From: Alphaproteobacteria bacterium
Lineage (GTDB): Bacteria; Pseudomonadota; Alphaproteobacteria; RF32; CAG-239
Reading direction: 5' to 3'
DNA: 44,338 bases
NCBI GenBank assembly: GCA_015062345.1
Contig: SUUV01000010.1
Span: forward strand, 1 to 44,338
Shown: in pieces, positions 16,293 through 25,139 of the stretch
Position numbering within the stretch: position 1 is the stretch's first letter
How the letters are laid out: the number at the start of each line of letters is the position of its first letter
Program-made: the position numbers and the translations under genes
The notes under the pieces: generated by a model
What the model was told of the DNA's origin: nothing
The model's database searches: none
Seen by the model: only the letters and a program-made list of their open reading frames with translations

Positions 16293-16655
16293 ATGAAAAA
16301 AATTTTATTTTCGGTGCTGATAATCATAAGCGCTTGCAAAAGCAATCAAAACTATAACTTAAATTTAAGACCTTGGATTGGGCAATCGCAATCAAGTCTT
16401 GTCAGTCAGTGGGGTGAGCCCGATAGCATCTTCGGAATTGATGGTAACACATATGTTTATGTATATGAAAAAGTATCAAACTCGCCATTTGATGCCGACA
16501 GACACCCTTATGATGACGAGTTAAATTATCAAGCCGCTTCCGGTTCTGAATATGGCATTTCGCAAATACCAAAAGTTTATTATTGCAAAACAACCTTTAC
16601 CATCAGAAACAATCAGGTTGTCGATTATGCTTTTAACGGTGATGACTGCGTATAA
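16293..16655 (+). CDS. Small lipoprotein, SmpA/BamE-like in appearance
   Basis: The protein has 120 residues. A short signal peptide has lipobox IISAC (Cys15). The mature part contains LRPWIGQSQSSLVSQWGEPDS, a pattern seen in small outer-membrane lipoproteins of the SmpA/OmlA fold (a helix, then G.P). Two further Cys (YYCK, DDCV) could form a disulfide. AGGAG ribosome binding site, 16 nt after hflX, so it probably ends the hfq operon. The exact family is uncertain. Confidence 0.7.
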   Translation: MKKILFSVLIIISACKSNQNYNLNLRPWIGQSQSSLVSQWGEPDSIFGIDGNTYVYVYEKVSNSPFDADRHPYDDELNYQAASGSEYGISQIPKVYYCKTTFTIRNNQVVDYAFNGDDCV

Positions 16656-16744
16656 AAATTTAGTTCTAAAATTGTTGAAAACACTGTCTTTGCCATTACT
16701 TAAAACTTGTGTATTTTTTAAACATAATTTTAAGGAGAAAAAAG

Positions 16745-17326
16745 ATGACTTATGGTGTTCGTTATCCGACACTTGCCTTTCAGACCGGCGGTGTGGGACA
16801 AGCAAATGACGGCATTCCGCCACAACCTTTTGAAACTTTTTGTTACGATTCGGCCTTGATGCAAGCAAAAATCGAAAACTTTAATGTTGTGCCTTATACA
16901 TCTGTTTTGCCTAAAGAACTTTATGGCAACATTGTAAGTGTCGATAAGGTTGTAAATCAATTTAAGCATGGTGCGGTTTTAGAAGTGATAATGGCCGGAC
17001 ACGGTGCCTCAAGAGATGAGCACAAAGCCATTGCAACCGGTGTAGGCATTTGTTGGGGAAAAGATAAAAACGGCGAACTTATCGGTGGTTGGGCTGCCGA
17101 ATATGTTGAGTTTTTTGACACTCAAATTGATGATGAAATTGCTCAAGGTCATGCCAAAATGTGGCTTAATAAGTCTTTAAAACACGAACTTGAAATCAGA
17201 GGTGTTGAACAACACAGCGATTTTGAAATGTTTCATAATTATTTAAACATCACCGAACAGTTCGGATATTGTTTAACCTGTTTGGGATTTTTGAACTTTG
17301 AAAATGCTCCGGCGGTAAAACTTTAG
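16745..17326 (+). CDS. aaxB: Pyruvoyl-dependent arginine decarboxylase (AaxB/PdaD type)
   Basis: This enzyme converts arginine to agmatine plus CO2 and consumes a proton. The 193-residue proenzyme should self-cleave between Thr52 and Ser53 (PYTSVLP), the same residue numbers as in Chlamydia AaxB, to form the pyruvoyl group. Other family blocks are [22 protein letters not shown] and the acidic AMxG-type core ([13 protein letters not shown]). The ATG at 16745 is chosen because AAGGAG precedes it and because it places the cleavage site at 52/53; the frame extends 12 codons further upstream. It is followed by its antiporter gene. Together they form an arginine-dependent acid-resistance or arginine-depletion module. 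Confidence 0.9.
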   Translation: MTYGVRYPTLAFQTGGVGQANDGIPPQPFETFCYDSALMQAKIENFNVVPYTSVLPKELYGNIVSVDKVVNQFKHGAVLEVIMAGHGASRDEHKAIATGVGICWGKDKNGELIGGWAAEYVEFFDTQIDDEIAQGHAKMWLNKSLKHELEIRGVEQHSDFEMFHNYLNITEQFGYCLTCLGFLNFENAPAVKL

Positions 17327-17337
17327 AAAGGATTGTG

Positions 17338-18822
17338 ATGATGTTTAAGAAAAAATCTTCCGACATTCAAACGGCAGAGGTACAAAACTCTGCCGGTTTG
17401 GGTGTAATGGCCTTAGCCGCAATTGTTGTCAGCTCCATGATTGGCGGAGGTATATATTCTTTGCCGCAAAATATGGCTTCAGGCGCTTCGGCCGGTGCAG
17501 TGCTTTTGGCATGGCTCATTACCGGATTCGGTGTTTATTTTATAGCCAATACATTTCGTATTTTATCAAATGCCAGACCGGACTTAACCGCCGGTATTTA
17601 TATGTATAGCAGGCAAGGTTTCGGCCCTTATGTCGGATTTACCATCGGTTGGTCATATTGGCTGTGCCAAATTTGTGGAAATGTCGGTTATGCGGTTATC
17701 ACCATGGACGCCTTAAACTACTTTTTCCCGCCATATTTTGCCGGCGGAAATAACTTATATTCCATTATCGGAGGCTCTATCCTCATATGGTGCTTTAACT
17801 TTTTGGTCTTAAAAGGTATTAAACAAGCCACAATTGTTAACTTTATCGGTACAATCGGCAAAATTGTTCCTTTGGTTTTGTTTATTTTGATAATGGCCTT
17901 TTTGTTTAATTCGGATAAATTTTCGTTTGACTTTTGGGGCGAAAACATTGCCACCAAAGCAAAATTAGGTGACTTGGCAACCCAAATCAAAAGCACAATG
18001 CTTGTTACCTTGTGGGCCTTTATCGGCATTGAAGGTGCGGTTGTAATGTCACAGCATGCAAAAACCGTTCAATCGGTCGGAAAGGCAACTTTGCTCGGCT
18101 TTGTCGGTTGTTTAAGCATTTATGTATTGTTATCCCTATTGCCGTTCGGTTATATGAGTCAGGCCGAACTTGCCATGGTACCTAATCCGTCAACAGCCGG
18201 AATTTTGGAAAAAGCCGTTGGTAAGTGGGGTGCTTGGCTTATGAATATCGGTTTGTTGATTTCGGTATTGTCAAGTTGGCTTGCTTGGACAATGGTTACC
18301 GCTCAAATTCCGCAAGCTGCCGCCAAAAACGGAACATTCCCCAAAGAATTTGCCAAAGAAAACGCAAATCAGGCGCCTTCTGTTTCTTTATGGATAACAA
18401 GCGCATTGATGCAAATATTTATGCTTTTGGTATATTTTTCCAACAATGCTTGGAATACAATGCTAAGCATCACCGGAGTGATGGTATTGCCGGCCTATTT
18501 ATCAAGCTGTGCTTATTTGTGGAAAATATGCGAAGACCACGAATATCCGCAAAATATGTATGTTAAGCGTTCAAGCGCACTGTTTTCGGGAATTGTCGGC
18601 TCAGTCTATGCTTTATGGCTTATTTATGCCGCCGGATTGGAATATTTGCTGATGGCCGTAATTTTTATGGCTTTGGGCATACCTGTTTATATCTGGGCAA
18701 GAAAGCAAAACAACCCCGAAGCTAAAGCTTTTGGCAAAAAAGAATGCTTATTGGCGTGGATTCTCATAATTGTTGCAATTTTTGCCATATATGCAATGAG
18801 TACATCAATTGTGAAAATATAA
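17338..18822 (+). CDS. aaxC: APC-family arginine/agmatine-type antiporter
   Basis: About 494 residues with about 12 to 13 membrane segments. The first carries [16 protein letters not shown], the substrate-binding signature of basic amino acid/polyamine antiporters (ArcD, AdiC, AaxC). ATG at 17338 with AAAGGA upstream; a GTG just before and an ATG just after are alternatives. It starts 11 nt after the pyruvoyl arginine decarboxylase. From that context I infer arginine import coupled to agmatine export. By sequence alone, ArcD-like arginine/ornithine exchange cannot be excluded. Confidence 0.85.
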   Translation: MMFKKKSSDIQTAEVQNSAGLGVMALAAIVVSSMIGGGIYSLPQNMASGASAGAVLLAWLITGFGVYFIANTFRILSNARPDLTAGIYMYSRQGFGPYVGFTIGWSYWLCQICGNVGYAVITMDALNYFFPPYFAGGNNLYSIIGGSILIWCFNFLVLKGIKQATIVNFIGTIGKIVPLVLFILIMAFLFNSDKFSFDFWGENIATKAKLGDLATQIKSTMLVTLWAFIGIEGAVVMSQHAKTVQSVGKATLLGFVGCLSIYVLLSLLPFGYMSQAELAMVPNPSTAGILEKAVGKWGAWLMNIGLLISVLSSWLAWTMVTAQIPQAAAKNGTFPKEFAKENANQAPSVSLWITSALMQIFMLLVYFSNNAWNTMLSITGVMVLPAYLSSCAYLWKICEDHEYPQNMYVKRSSALFSGIVGSVYALWLIYAAGLEYLLMAVIFMALGIPVYIWARKQNNPEAKAFGKKECLLAWILIIVAIFAIYAMSTSIVKI

Positions 18823-18852
18823 TTTTTTTTGACATAACTTGACAAATAATTA

Positions 18853-18881
18853 TTGACAAGAACTTAAAAAATTGGTATAAA
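18853..18881 (+). promoter_or_regulatory. Strong promoter upstream of the unknown gene at 18927
   Basis: Perfect -35 TTGACA (18853-18858), 17-bp spacer, -10 TATAAA (18876-18881). This is the best sigma70-like match in the window. Confidence 0.75.
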
Positions 18882-18926
18882 GATTAATATCAAAGAATAA
18901 TTATGTTTAATTAAATTATATAAATC

Positions 18927-19445
18927 ATGAACAACACAAATTTGCTGGCGATTCTCGAGGAGAAAGACCACACTAAATTTGAAAGCTTTATCAAGGGTAT
19001 GGACATCGGTAAAGTTACCGTCGAAGAAGAAGCACAGTTCTTCAAATCGGCACCTCAAGACTGGATAGCCGAATATGTTTGCGTTACCTATCCGCAAGTC
19101 ACATCAGAAAGAGTGCTGATGATATCTGCTTCTGACGAAGCCCTTAAAAAATCGTATAACATGTGGGGATTCTGGGAAGAAAATGTTGTTTGGGCATTTT
19201 TATCCGGCACACACGAGGTATGCAAAAAGCTCATAACCTGTATGACCTCAAAACCGTCATACGAAGCAGAAAAGCTTATGCTCAAGCGCAACTCCAGAGA
19301 GCTTTTCACCATGTGGATTGAAAAGTATAAGGTCTTGAGTGAAGATGGCGAAAGGCTTTTGCACGAGGACATTATGCTTGCCGAGCTTAAAAGTATTTAC
19401 ATTGAGTATAAGCTCAATGAACCTTTCAGATTGGCTCCGGTTTAG
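18927..19445 (+). CDS. Hypothetical protein, mostly helical
   Basis: The protein has 172 residues, acidic, with no signal peptide or membrane segment. The hydrophobic/charged pattern suggests helical repeats (for example VLMISASDEALKKSYNMWGFWEENVVWAFLSG). I do not recognise the family. There is no obvious ribosome binding site before the ATG at 18927; the start is the first in frame after the strong promoter, with a leader of about 40 nt. It has its own promoter and a strong terminator, so it is a single-gene unit, probably well transcribed. Confidence 0.7.
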   Translation: MNNTNLLAILEEKDHTKFESFIKGMDIGKVTVEEEAQFFKSAPQDWIAEYVCVTYPQVTSERVLMISASDEALKKSYNMWGFWEENVVWAFLSGTHEVCKKLITCMTSKPSYEAEKLMLKRNSRELFTMWIEKYKVLSEDGERLLHEDIMLAELKSIYIEYKLNEPFRLAPV

Positions 19446-19451
19446 AACAAC

Positions 19452-19484
19452 AAAAAAAAGCAACCCGTCGGGTTGCTTTTTTTT
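19452..19484. terminator. Strong bidirectional terminator
   Basis: A8 + GCAACCC, loop GTC, GGGTTGC + T8: a 15-bp stem with T runs on both strands. It serves the convergent genes at 18927 and 19499. Confidence 0.95.
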
Positions 19485-19498
19485 GTTGATATCAAAAT

Positions 19499-20659
19499 TT
19501 AAGCAGCTTTTGCTTCATATTTGGAGGCAAATTCATTCATCTTGGCAATTATATAAGATTGAACATCTGCTTCCAAGTACGGGTGCATCGGAATACTCAA
19601 AACTGTTTTTGATAATTTTTCACAAACCGGAAGTTTACGAGTGTTCCATTTTGCATATGCGGTTTGAGTATTTACCGGACGAGGATAGTATGCACCGCAA
19701 GGAATACCTGCTTCTTTTAAGAAAGCCATCAATTCGTCACGATTTTCACAAGTGATGGTATATAAAGCATAAGCAGATTTGCAGTTATCCAAAATTCTTT
19801 GTTTTCCGAAATATGAACTCAATTCATTGTCATAACGAGATGCAATGGTGTATCTGTCTTTGAGCTCTTGTTCAAAAACGGTAAGTTTTTGTAACAATAC
19901 GGCAGCTTGGAAAGTGTTCATACGACCTGTCATACCCAAACGAACATTGTCGTATCTGTCCAATGGGCTCATACCATGAACACGAGCCGATTTAACAAGC
20001 TCATTTTCTGCATCGGAATTGATAAACACGGCACCGCCGTCACCATATCCGCCTAACGGTTTTGTCGGATAGAAAGAAGTTGCGCTCATATCGGCAATTG
20101 AGCCGGCATTTTTGCCATGATAAACCGAACCGTAAGATTGGCAAGAGTCAGACAAAACTTTCATACCGTTGTCATGTGCAATTTTGATAATTTCATCATA
20201 TTCACACGGAGAACCGAAAATATCAACCGGAATAACGGCTTTTAAGTTGAGTTTGCCTTCGGCTTTAACTTCAGCAATAGCTCGTTTTAAGTCTTCGGGG
20301 TCCATATTGAATGTATCAGGCTTTGAATCAATAAACACGGGAGTTGCACCGAGCAAAACCGGAGCTTCAGCTGAAGCAACAAATGTAAATGAAGAAACAA
20401 ATACGGCATCACCGGGTTTAACATCCCAAGCCATTAAGGCCAAAGTTAAGGCATCGGTACCCGAACCGCAGGTTGCACAATATTTTGTCTTGGAATATTG
20501 AGCAAGTTTTTCATCCAATTCTCTGGTTTCATGACCTTGACAATATGCACCGTGGTCCAAAATTTTCTTAAAAGCATCTAAAAACTTGTCTTGGCCGATA
20601 ATTTTTTGCGAAGCGGCACAATCAAACAAATTAATGGGTTTTTCGGGTTTAGTAATCAT
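19499..20659 (-). CDS. DegT/DnrJ/EryC1 sugar aminotransferase, WbpE-like
   Basis: This PLP enzyme aminates a 3-keto nucleotide sugar in surface-glycan synthesis. It has 386 residues. The PLP-binding block is CATCGSGTDALTLAL. The Schiff-base Lys is in SFYPTKPLGGYGDGG (about 198). RMNTFQAAVLLQKL and the C-terminal LSIPMHPYL closely resemble WbpE, the UDP-2-acetamido-3-keto-glucuronate aminotransferase; the substrate is inferred. Start: the ATG at 20659 has AAGGA upstream, while the frame's earlier TTG has none. It stands alone; no other sugar-nucleotide genes are adjacent. Confidence 0.85.
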   Translation of the reverse strand: MITKPEKPINLFDCAASQKIIGQDKFLDAFKKILDHGAYCQGHETRELDEKLAQYSKTKYCATCGSGTDALTLALMAWDVKPGDAVFVSSFTFVASAEAPVLLGATPVFIDSKPDTFNMDPEDLKRAIAEVKAEGKLNLKAVIPVDIFGSPCEYDEIIKIAHDNGMKVLSDSCQSYGSVYHGKNAGSIADMSATSFYPTKPLGGYGDGGAVFINSDAENELVKSARVHGMSPLDRYDNVRLGMTGRMNTFQAAVLLQKLTVFEQELKDRYTIASRYDNELSSYFGKQRILDNCKSAYALYTITCENRDELMAFLKEAGIPCGAYYPRPVNTQTAYAKWNTRKLPVCEKLSKTVLSIPMHPYLEADVQSYIIAKMNEFASKYEAKAA

Positions 20660-20784
20660 TTTAAAGTTTTCCTTTTTAAAAGTTTTCAACTAAGGCGAAT
20701 AATATGCCAATAACAATCAATATGCAAAACACAAAAAATTTCTTGTTTGTAACAAAAACCATACCAAAATCAGAGATATTTTTA

Positions 20785-20812
20785 TTGATTTACTAAAGAA
20801 AATTGCTATATT
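20785..20812 (+). promoter_or_regulatory. Promoter of mlaA-mlaC
   Basis: -35 TTGATT (20785-20790), 16 bp, -10 TATATT (20807-20812). Identical hexamers and spacing to the greA promoter. Confidence 0.6.
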
Positions 20813-20853
20813 TAGATAAAGAATGCATAAAAATAAAACTAAAGGATAGGATT

Positions 20854-21606
20854 ATGTGTAAAAAATGTTTGCTTTTAATGTCGGTTTTGGCGCTTGCGTC
20901 TTGCTCGTCGGTGCACAATCAAGATACAAGCATGCTTGAATCATACAATAAAGCAATGTTTGAATTTAACTATCAACTGGATAAAAACATAATTAAACCG
21001 GTGGCAAAGGGATATAAAAAAGTTACCAATCAGTTTACCAGAAATCGGGTGAGCTCATTTTTTAACAATTTGGAAGAACCGCAAAATATGGTCAACAATT
21101 TGTTGCAGGGTGAAGTTAAAAACAGCGGTGTTTCAATTGGCCGTTTTGTGATTAATTCCACATTGGGTTTGTTGGGAACATTTGATGTTGCAACTTCATG
21201 GGGCTTAGAAAAAAAGAAAAACACATTTGATGCCACAATGGCAAAATATTGCGTGCCCGACGGCCCGTTTGTGGTTTTGCCGGTTGCAGGTCCGTCAACA
21301 CCCAGACATTTAACCGGTTGGGTGGCAGATTCTTATACAAGCCCTTTATATTGGTCGCTTGCCAATTCGGATAATGAAAAATCAAATGCCGTTGTTTGGG
21401 GCGCTACCGGATTAAAATATCTCAATTTGAGAGCCGAAAATATGGAACTTTTGGATAGTTTGGAAGAAGGTTCGGTTGATTATTATGAAGCTACAAAATC
21501 AGCTTTTTTGCAAAACCGGAAAAAATTTGTAAGTTTGTGCTCTCAGGCTGATAACAATGGTGATAATGTCCCGAATTATGATTTTGATTTTGAGGCGGAT
21601 TTTTAA
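20854..21606 (+). CDS. mlaA: MlaA (VacJ) outer-membrane lipoprotein
   Basis: MlaA removes misplaced phospholipids from the outer leaflet of the outer membrane and hands them to MlaC. About 250 residues. Lipobox LALASC (Cys17). Family blocks include NKAMFEFNYQLDKNIIKPVAKGY, the VPDGPFVVLPVAGPSTPR region and a final acidic tail. ATG at 20854 with AAGGA; the frame extends 17 codons upstream, but those lie before the ribosome binding site and signal peptide. It is followed 29 bp later by mlaC. The MlaFED transporter genes are not in the window. Confidence 0.96.
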   Translation: MCKKCLLLMSVLALASCSSVHNQDTSMLESYNKAMFEFNYQLDKNIIKPVAKGYKKVTNQFTRNRVSSFFNNLEEPQNMVNNLLQGEVKNSGVSIGRFVINSTLGLLGTFDVATSWGLEKKKNTFDATMAKYCVPDGPFVVLPVAGPSTPRHLTGWVADSYTSPLYWSLANSDNEKSNAVVWGATGLKYLNLRAENMELLDSLEEGSVDYYEATKSAFLQNRKKFVSLCSQADNNGDNVPNYDFDFEADF

Positions 21607-21635
21607 AAAATAAGGTTAAAGAAAGGATATAAAAA

Positions 21636-22232
21636 ATGAAAAAAATATATGCTGTTATATTTGGTGCTTTTATGCTTTGTGCACTGCCTTGTTATGCTCA
21701 ATCGGAATCGGTAAAAGCTGAAAATTTTATCAAAAAAGTAACCACGCAAGGCATTGAGCAAATTATAAATGCAAATGTTTCACAAGAAGAAAAAGACAAA
21801 CGGTTTGAAAAACTGTTTAATGAATATCTTGATTTGGATTTTATCGGCAAATTTGTTTTAGGTCGTTATTGGAACACAGCAAAAGAAAGCGAACGCACCG
21901 AATTTATAGATGTTTATCGTCAGATGAATATAAAAACATGGTCAAAACGATTTGATGAGTTTAAGGGTAAGCAGTTTGTATTTAACGGCACTTCGCCGTC
22001 AAATTCCAAAAATCAGATTTTTGTAAATACCACCGTTCCGATGAAACAAGGTGCACCGGCAAAAGTCATTTGGCGAGTAAAAGACACAAACGGAACATTA
22101 AAAGTTGTAGATATCATCATTGAGAATGTAAGCTTGGCCATAACTGCCCGAAACGAATATACTGCTTATATCAAAAAATCTAAAAACGGTGTCGCTGATT
22201 TGATTGCCGATTTGAGGCAAAAAAGCAAATAA
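21636..22232 (+). CDS. mlaC: MlaC periplasmic phospholipid shuttle
   Basis: The protein has 198 residues: a signal peptide (ends CYAQ) and the MlaC/Ttg2D fold, with RFEKLFNEYLDLDFIGKFVLGRYW and the VIWRVKDTNGTLKVVDIIIENVSLA block. It carries lipid between MlaA and the inner-membrane Mla complex. It lies in an operon with mlaA, as in many Alphaproteobacteria, and ends in a terminator. Confidence 0.95.
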   Translation: MKKIYAVIFGAFMLCALPCYAQSESVKAENFIKKVTTQGIEQIINANVSQEEKDKRFEKLFNEYLDLDFIGKFVLGRYWNTAKESERTEFIDVYRQMNIKTWSKRFDEFKGKQFVFNGTSPSNSKNQIFVNTTVPMKQGAPAKVIWRVKDTNGTLKVVDIIIENVSLAITARNEYTAYIKKSKNGVADLIADLRQKSK

Positions 22233-22260
22233 CAGTGTTACATAAATGTTACATTATAAA

Positions 22261-22288
22261 AAGCCCTGTTGACAAGACGGGGTTTTTT
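22261..22288 (+). terminator. mlaAC terminator
   Basis: A 10-bp stem with wobble pairs (22261-22270 with 22276-22285), a 5-nt loop and a T6 run. Confidence 0.75.
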
Positions 22289-22334
22289 AGGTAAAATATT
22301 CCCAAATAAATTTATTTTGCCTATGGGGGATATT

Positions 22335-24686
22335 ATGTGTAAGATTAGGTTGCCTTTGTTTATTCTGGGATTGATGTTGGTTTTAAGCACGGTTTCGGAA
22401 GCCAGAGTATGTTTTTTGGGTAGTGGTAAATGCATTGTAGGCAATACTAATTACGATGTCTCCAATTGTGTAGGCTATACTGAATGTGAAGTTCCAAAGC
22501 AAAATGCAACTTCGTGTCAGGAAAAAGGTTTGTCCTTATATTCTCCACAAGAGTGTTGTACCAATGAAGATTATTGGGAATATTGTTCCGCAGCTGAAGG
22601 CAAAATATGTCAAGGAACGGTTTGCACCGGTAAAAGTGAATCAAATATAGAATATTCTACTTGTGAAAAAGGTCAATGTGTATGTCACCCCGATTTTAAC
22701 AAAGATTGTGCTGCCGAAGGTAAAATCGGTTATGGTTTGTCGTGCGGTGGCCTTTATAAAGAATGTCGTTGTGATACATCAAAATATTTCAAATGCGGTG
22801 CTAATGCATCATCTCAAGGCACTGTATGTACAGATTCTACCGGCACATACTATTCTCAATGTGTTTGTCCGTCACTTTCGACTGATTATTGGGAAGACCG
22901 CAGTAGTGATTGTTGCTATTATTCGGGCTCATCGTGTCAAAACAAGCCCTCTAACACCACATATTATAAGTGTAGAACATGGTCTGTGCCGAGTTGCACT
23001 TGCGGTTATACCCATATGTCCGGCAAACCGAATTGTTTGAATGGTTGTACAGATTCGAGTTATGATTATAAAGGAAATTCCGAGCATGTTGTTTGTGATT
23101 CGGGATCTGTAACAAACCTTGCCCAAACCGGTATTTGCGGCAATGATTGCCACTGCGCAACCGGATATTGGGATTATAAGGATACATGCTCAAGTTTATC
23201 AAATTCGGCTTGTGCCGATTTGGGATACAAAGAAACCTCTTGTGAAGGTGATTTTCTTGCATGCCCGTTTGATGCAAGCGCTAAAGTGTGTATTGAGGCA
23301 ACCTCGCAATGTGAATATGCCGACCAGTCAGATTGTGAAACCCAAAATGCCAATTCTGTTTGTTCTCAAAATTCTCTCGGTTGTTTTGAAACCTCTGGTT
23401 GTAAAGCGGGATATTATCCGTCTATCTATCAAAATGAATGTTTATCACTTGAACAACATTGTGATGAAGAAGGTTATGATGATTTAAGCGATGGTACTTG
23501 TCCAATTGATATTACAGACTCTTACGGTAATAATATAACATGTCATTTGCTTGGAAATTATGATACTTGTGAATATAATTGTCTTGAGGCTAGTGCTTTT
23601 TGCTATAGCCCGCTTTATTCGCTTAAACCTTGTGGTGAATATAGTGATGAAGTTTATGATAATTGTATCTTTGATTACGAAAGCATGTGCGACGCTCGTG
23701 AAAATGACTGTGTCAAAGATTGTGAAAGACTTAAATGTGAAACAGATGATTCAAATTGTGACGGTTACACTTTAACATCTTGTCCAAGCGATGCTATTTG
23801 CGAATTCTGTACAAATGGTGATACGGTAAAATATAAAATTTATTGGCAAGTTGATGAAACAGGTTGTGCAATTGGTGATGTCTTCTATTCTGACGGCTCT
23901 TGCTCAAGTATCGAAAAATATGATAGTTCAAAAACCGCTGTAGGAGTTGTATATGCACTTTCTGATACTAAAGGCGGATTGCCTTGGATGGAAACCACAG
24001 ATAAATCTCGTTCAGAACATGGAAGGGTTATTAATTTAAAAAATCTAACTTATGATTTTGGTGATATTGTTTTTAATCCTGAAAATCCTTATAATAATAC
24101 AGATGAGAGTTTTTATTTTGGATTGTATCAGACTGATGTAAGTGGAGTAACAAATTATGACACAGATGAAAAAATGCTTACAGCATTAAAAAATGGTAAT
24201 CTTGATGTCTTTAGAGGAAAAGAAAATACTGATAAATTTGCAAAATCAACTACTCAAATGGATGATTGTATAAATGGTGGATATGATGATTATCCAGAAG
24301 GTTACAATACATATTGTACACCTCTTGCCGCAAAAGCTGCTGTTAGTTTTTATCCACCAAATGTAAATAAGACGCATTCCATAGTTGGTGCCGGAAACTG
24401 GTACTTACCGGCAATAGGTGAATTAGCATTACTTCACGGATCAGATATGGATACATTAACACTCACTGATGGACTTTACATTACTACAGGAACAACACTA
24501 ACGATAGTTAATGCAACATTAACTGCGTTAGCAGAGAAAAATGTAGCTACCAGTATTTTAGGTGATATTTGGTATTGGTCGTCCAATGAGTATGAAGGAT
24601 ATTCATCTTGGGAGTTTTACGATGGTTATCTAGTTGCTAGAAATCGTGATTGGACAGCAAGAATTAGATTATCTCTTGAATTTTAA
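22335..24686 (+). CDS. Large secreted Cys-rich protein with C-terminal C-type-lectin-like (DUF1566/Lcl_C-like) domain
   Basis: The protein has 783 residues. Signal peptide about 1-24 (ends STVSEA). Residues 25-490 carry about 60 Cys in irregular EGF-like repeats, each closing with a CxC (QCVC, ECRC, QCVC, SCTC, DCHC), so heavy disulfide bonding outside the cytoplasm is expected. Residues about 495-783 form a different domain with NWYLPAIGELALL (about 686) and WYWSSNEY...RIRLSLEF (about 745-783), the pattern of DUF1566/Lcl_C lectin-fold domains and of the variable proteins of diversity-generating retroelements. ATG at 22335 with GGGGGA just upstream; the frame runs 22 codons further up through the mlaC terminator, so that part is excluded. 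Probably a surface adhesin; function inferred. Confidence 0.75.
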   Translation: MCKIRLPLFILGLMLVLSTVSEARVCFLGSGKCIVGNTNYDVSNCVGYTECEVPKQNATSCQEKGLSLYSPQECCTNEDYWEYCSAAEGKICQGTVCTGKSESNIEYSTCEKGQCVCHPDFNKDCAAEGKIGYGLSCGGLYKECRCDTSKYFKCGANASSQGTVCTDSTGTYYSQCVCPSLSTDYWEDRSSDCCYYSGSSCQNKPSNTTYYKCRTWSVPSCTCGYTHMSGKPNCLNGCTDSSYDYKGNSEHVVCDSGSVTNLAQTGICGNDCHCATGYWDYKDTCSSLSNSACADLGYKETSCEGDFLACPFDASAKVCIEATSQCEYADQSDCETQNANSVCSQNSLGCFETSGCKAGYYPSIYQNECLSLEQHCDEEGYDDLSDGTCPIDITDSYGNNITCHLLGNYDTCEYNCLEASAFCYSPLYSLKPCGEYSDEVYDNCIFDYESMCDARENDCVKDCERLKCETDDSNCDGYTLTSCPSDAICEFCTNGDTVKYKIYWQVDETGCAIGDVFYSDGSCSSIEKYDSSKTAVGVVYALSDTKGGLPWMETTDKSRSEHGRVINLKNLTYDFGDIVFNPENPYNNTDESFYFGLYQTDVSGVTNYDTDEKMLTALKNGNLDVFRGKENTDKFAKSTTQMDDCINGGYDDYPEGYNTYCTPLAAKAAVSFYPPNVNKTHSIVGAGNWYLPAIGELALLHGSDMDTLTLTDGLYITTGTTLTIVNATLTALAEKNVATSILGDIWYWSSNEYEGYSSWEFYDGYLVARNRDWTARIRLSLEF

Positions 24687-24690
24687 CATC

Positions 24691-24717
24691 AAAAGGAGGC
24701 TTTTTAGCCTCCTTTTT
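24691..24717 (+). terminator. Terminator of the Cys-rich protein gene
   Basis: A perfect 11-bp stem AAAAGGAGGCT/AGCCTCCTTTT with loop TTTT and a T5 tail. Confidence 0.93.
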
Positions 24718-24803
24718 AGTGAAATAATATTTTATAAATTTACGCAATTAAGAGTTGTACGAAAATCATAAACCAGTCAATTTGCACGAAAAGAGGTAGC
24801 GTT

Positions 24804-24983
24804 ATGAACACGGTTACCAATCCGGATATTAAAAATTATCTTATTGCCCAAAGTATCTCTGATATCAGAAAACAATGCGGATTCAGCATTGAAGAAACCT
24901 CTCGTTATCAGGATATATCAGCAGGTTTTATGAAAACATCAATAATCTGGCTTAAAAATCCGACTTTATTGATACATTTTTAA
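24804..24983 (+). pseudogene. Short XRE-like HTH ORF, probably truncated
   Basis: The ORF encodes 59 residues with a good ribosome binding site (AGAGGTAG before the ATG). The middle reads like the first helices of an XRE DNA-binding domain (DIRKQCGFSIEETSRYQDIS). The recognition helix region then runs into an unrelated hydrophobic end (IIWLKNPTLLIHF), as if frameshifted or cut. It weakly resembles the HTH gene split across the window ends (a basic stretch, then SIEE). It may be a decayed copy of such a regulator or a tiny real protein. Confidence 0.5.
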
Positions 24984-24992
24984 TTGTCAAAC

Positions 24993-25038
24993 TGAACAAA
25001 AAGTAAAATTGAAGTTGAACAAAAAGTAAAATTGAAGT
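24993..25038 (+). repeat. Perfect 23-bp tandem duplication
   Basis: Two identical adjacent copies (24993-25015 and 25016-25038) beginning TGAACAAAAAG. They start 10 bp after the stop of the short HTH ORF. Confidence 0.95.
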
Positions 25039-25096
25039 CGGTTTTATTTTGGCCGTACATAAAATCATCATTATAATAATAAGATAATAATGATGA

Positions 25097-25117
25097 GGCG
25101 GAGCATAAAACTCCGCC
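25097..25117 (-). terminator. Terminator-like hairpin after miaA
   Basis: Stem GGCGGAG/CTCCGCC with a 7-nt loop. It is downstream of miaA on the minus strand; the tail (TCATCATTATT) is only moderately T-rich. Confidence 0.55.
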
Positions 25118-25139
25118 CTTTGATTTTGTGTTTTAAAAG

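Larger units (their letters stand above)
24718..25139. other. Intergenic region between the Cys-rich gene and miaA
   Basis: About 420 bp with no full-length gene. It holds the short HTH ORF (24804-24983), a 23-bp tandem repeat (24993-25038), an AT-rich imperfect palindrome around 25063-25096 and a G+C-rich hairpin at 25097-25117. This looks like a scar of past insertions. Confidence 0.6.

Noticed and set aside
22269..22334. Longer N terminus for the Cys-rich protein
   Set aside because: It begins inside the mlaC terminator and would bury the signal peptide; the ATG at 22335 has the ribosome binding site.
24570..24686. A full diversity-generating retroelement in the window
   Set aside because: No reverse transcriptase, accessory gene or template repeat was found; only the target-like domain is visible.
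24993..25038. CRISPR-like repeat
   Set aside because: Two directly adjacent 23-bp copies without spacers; a simple tandem duplication.
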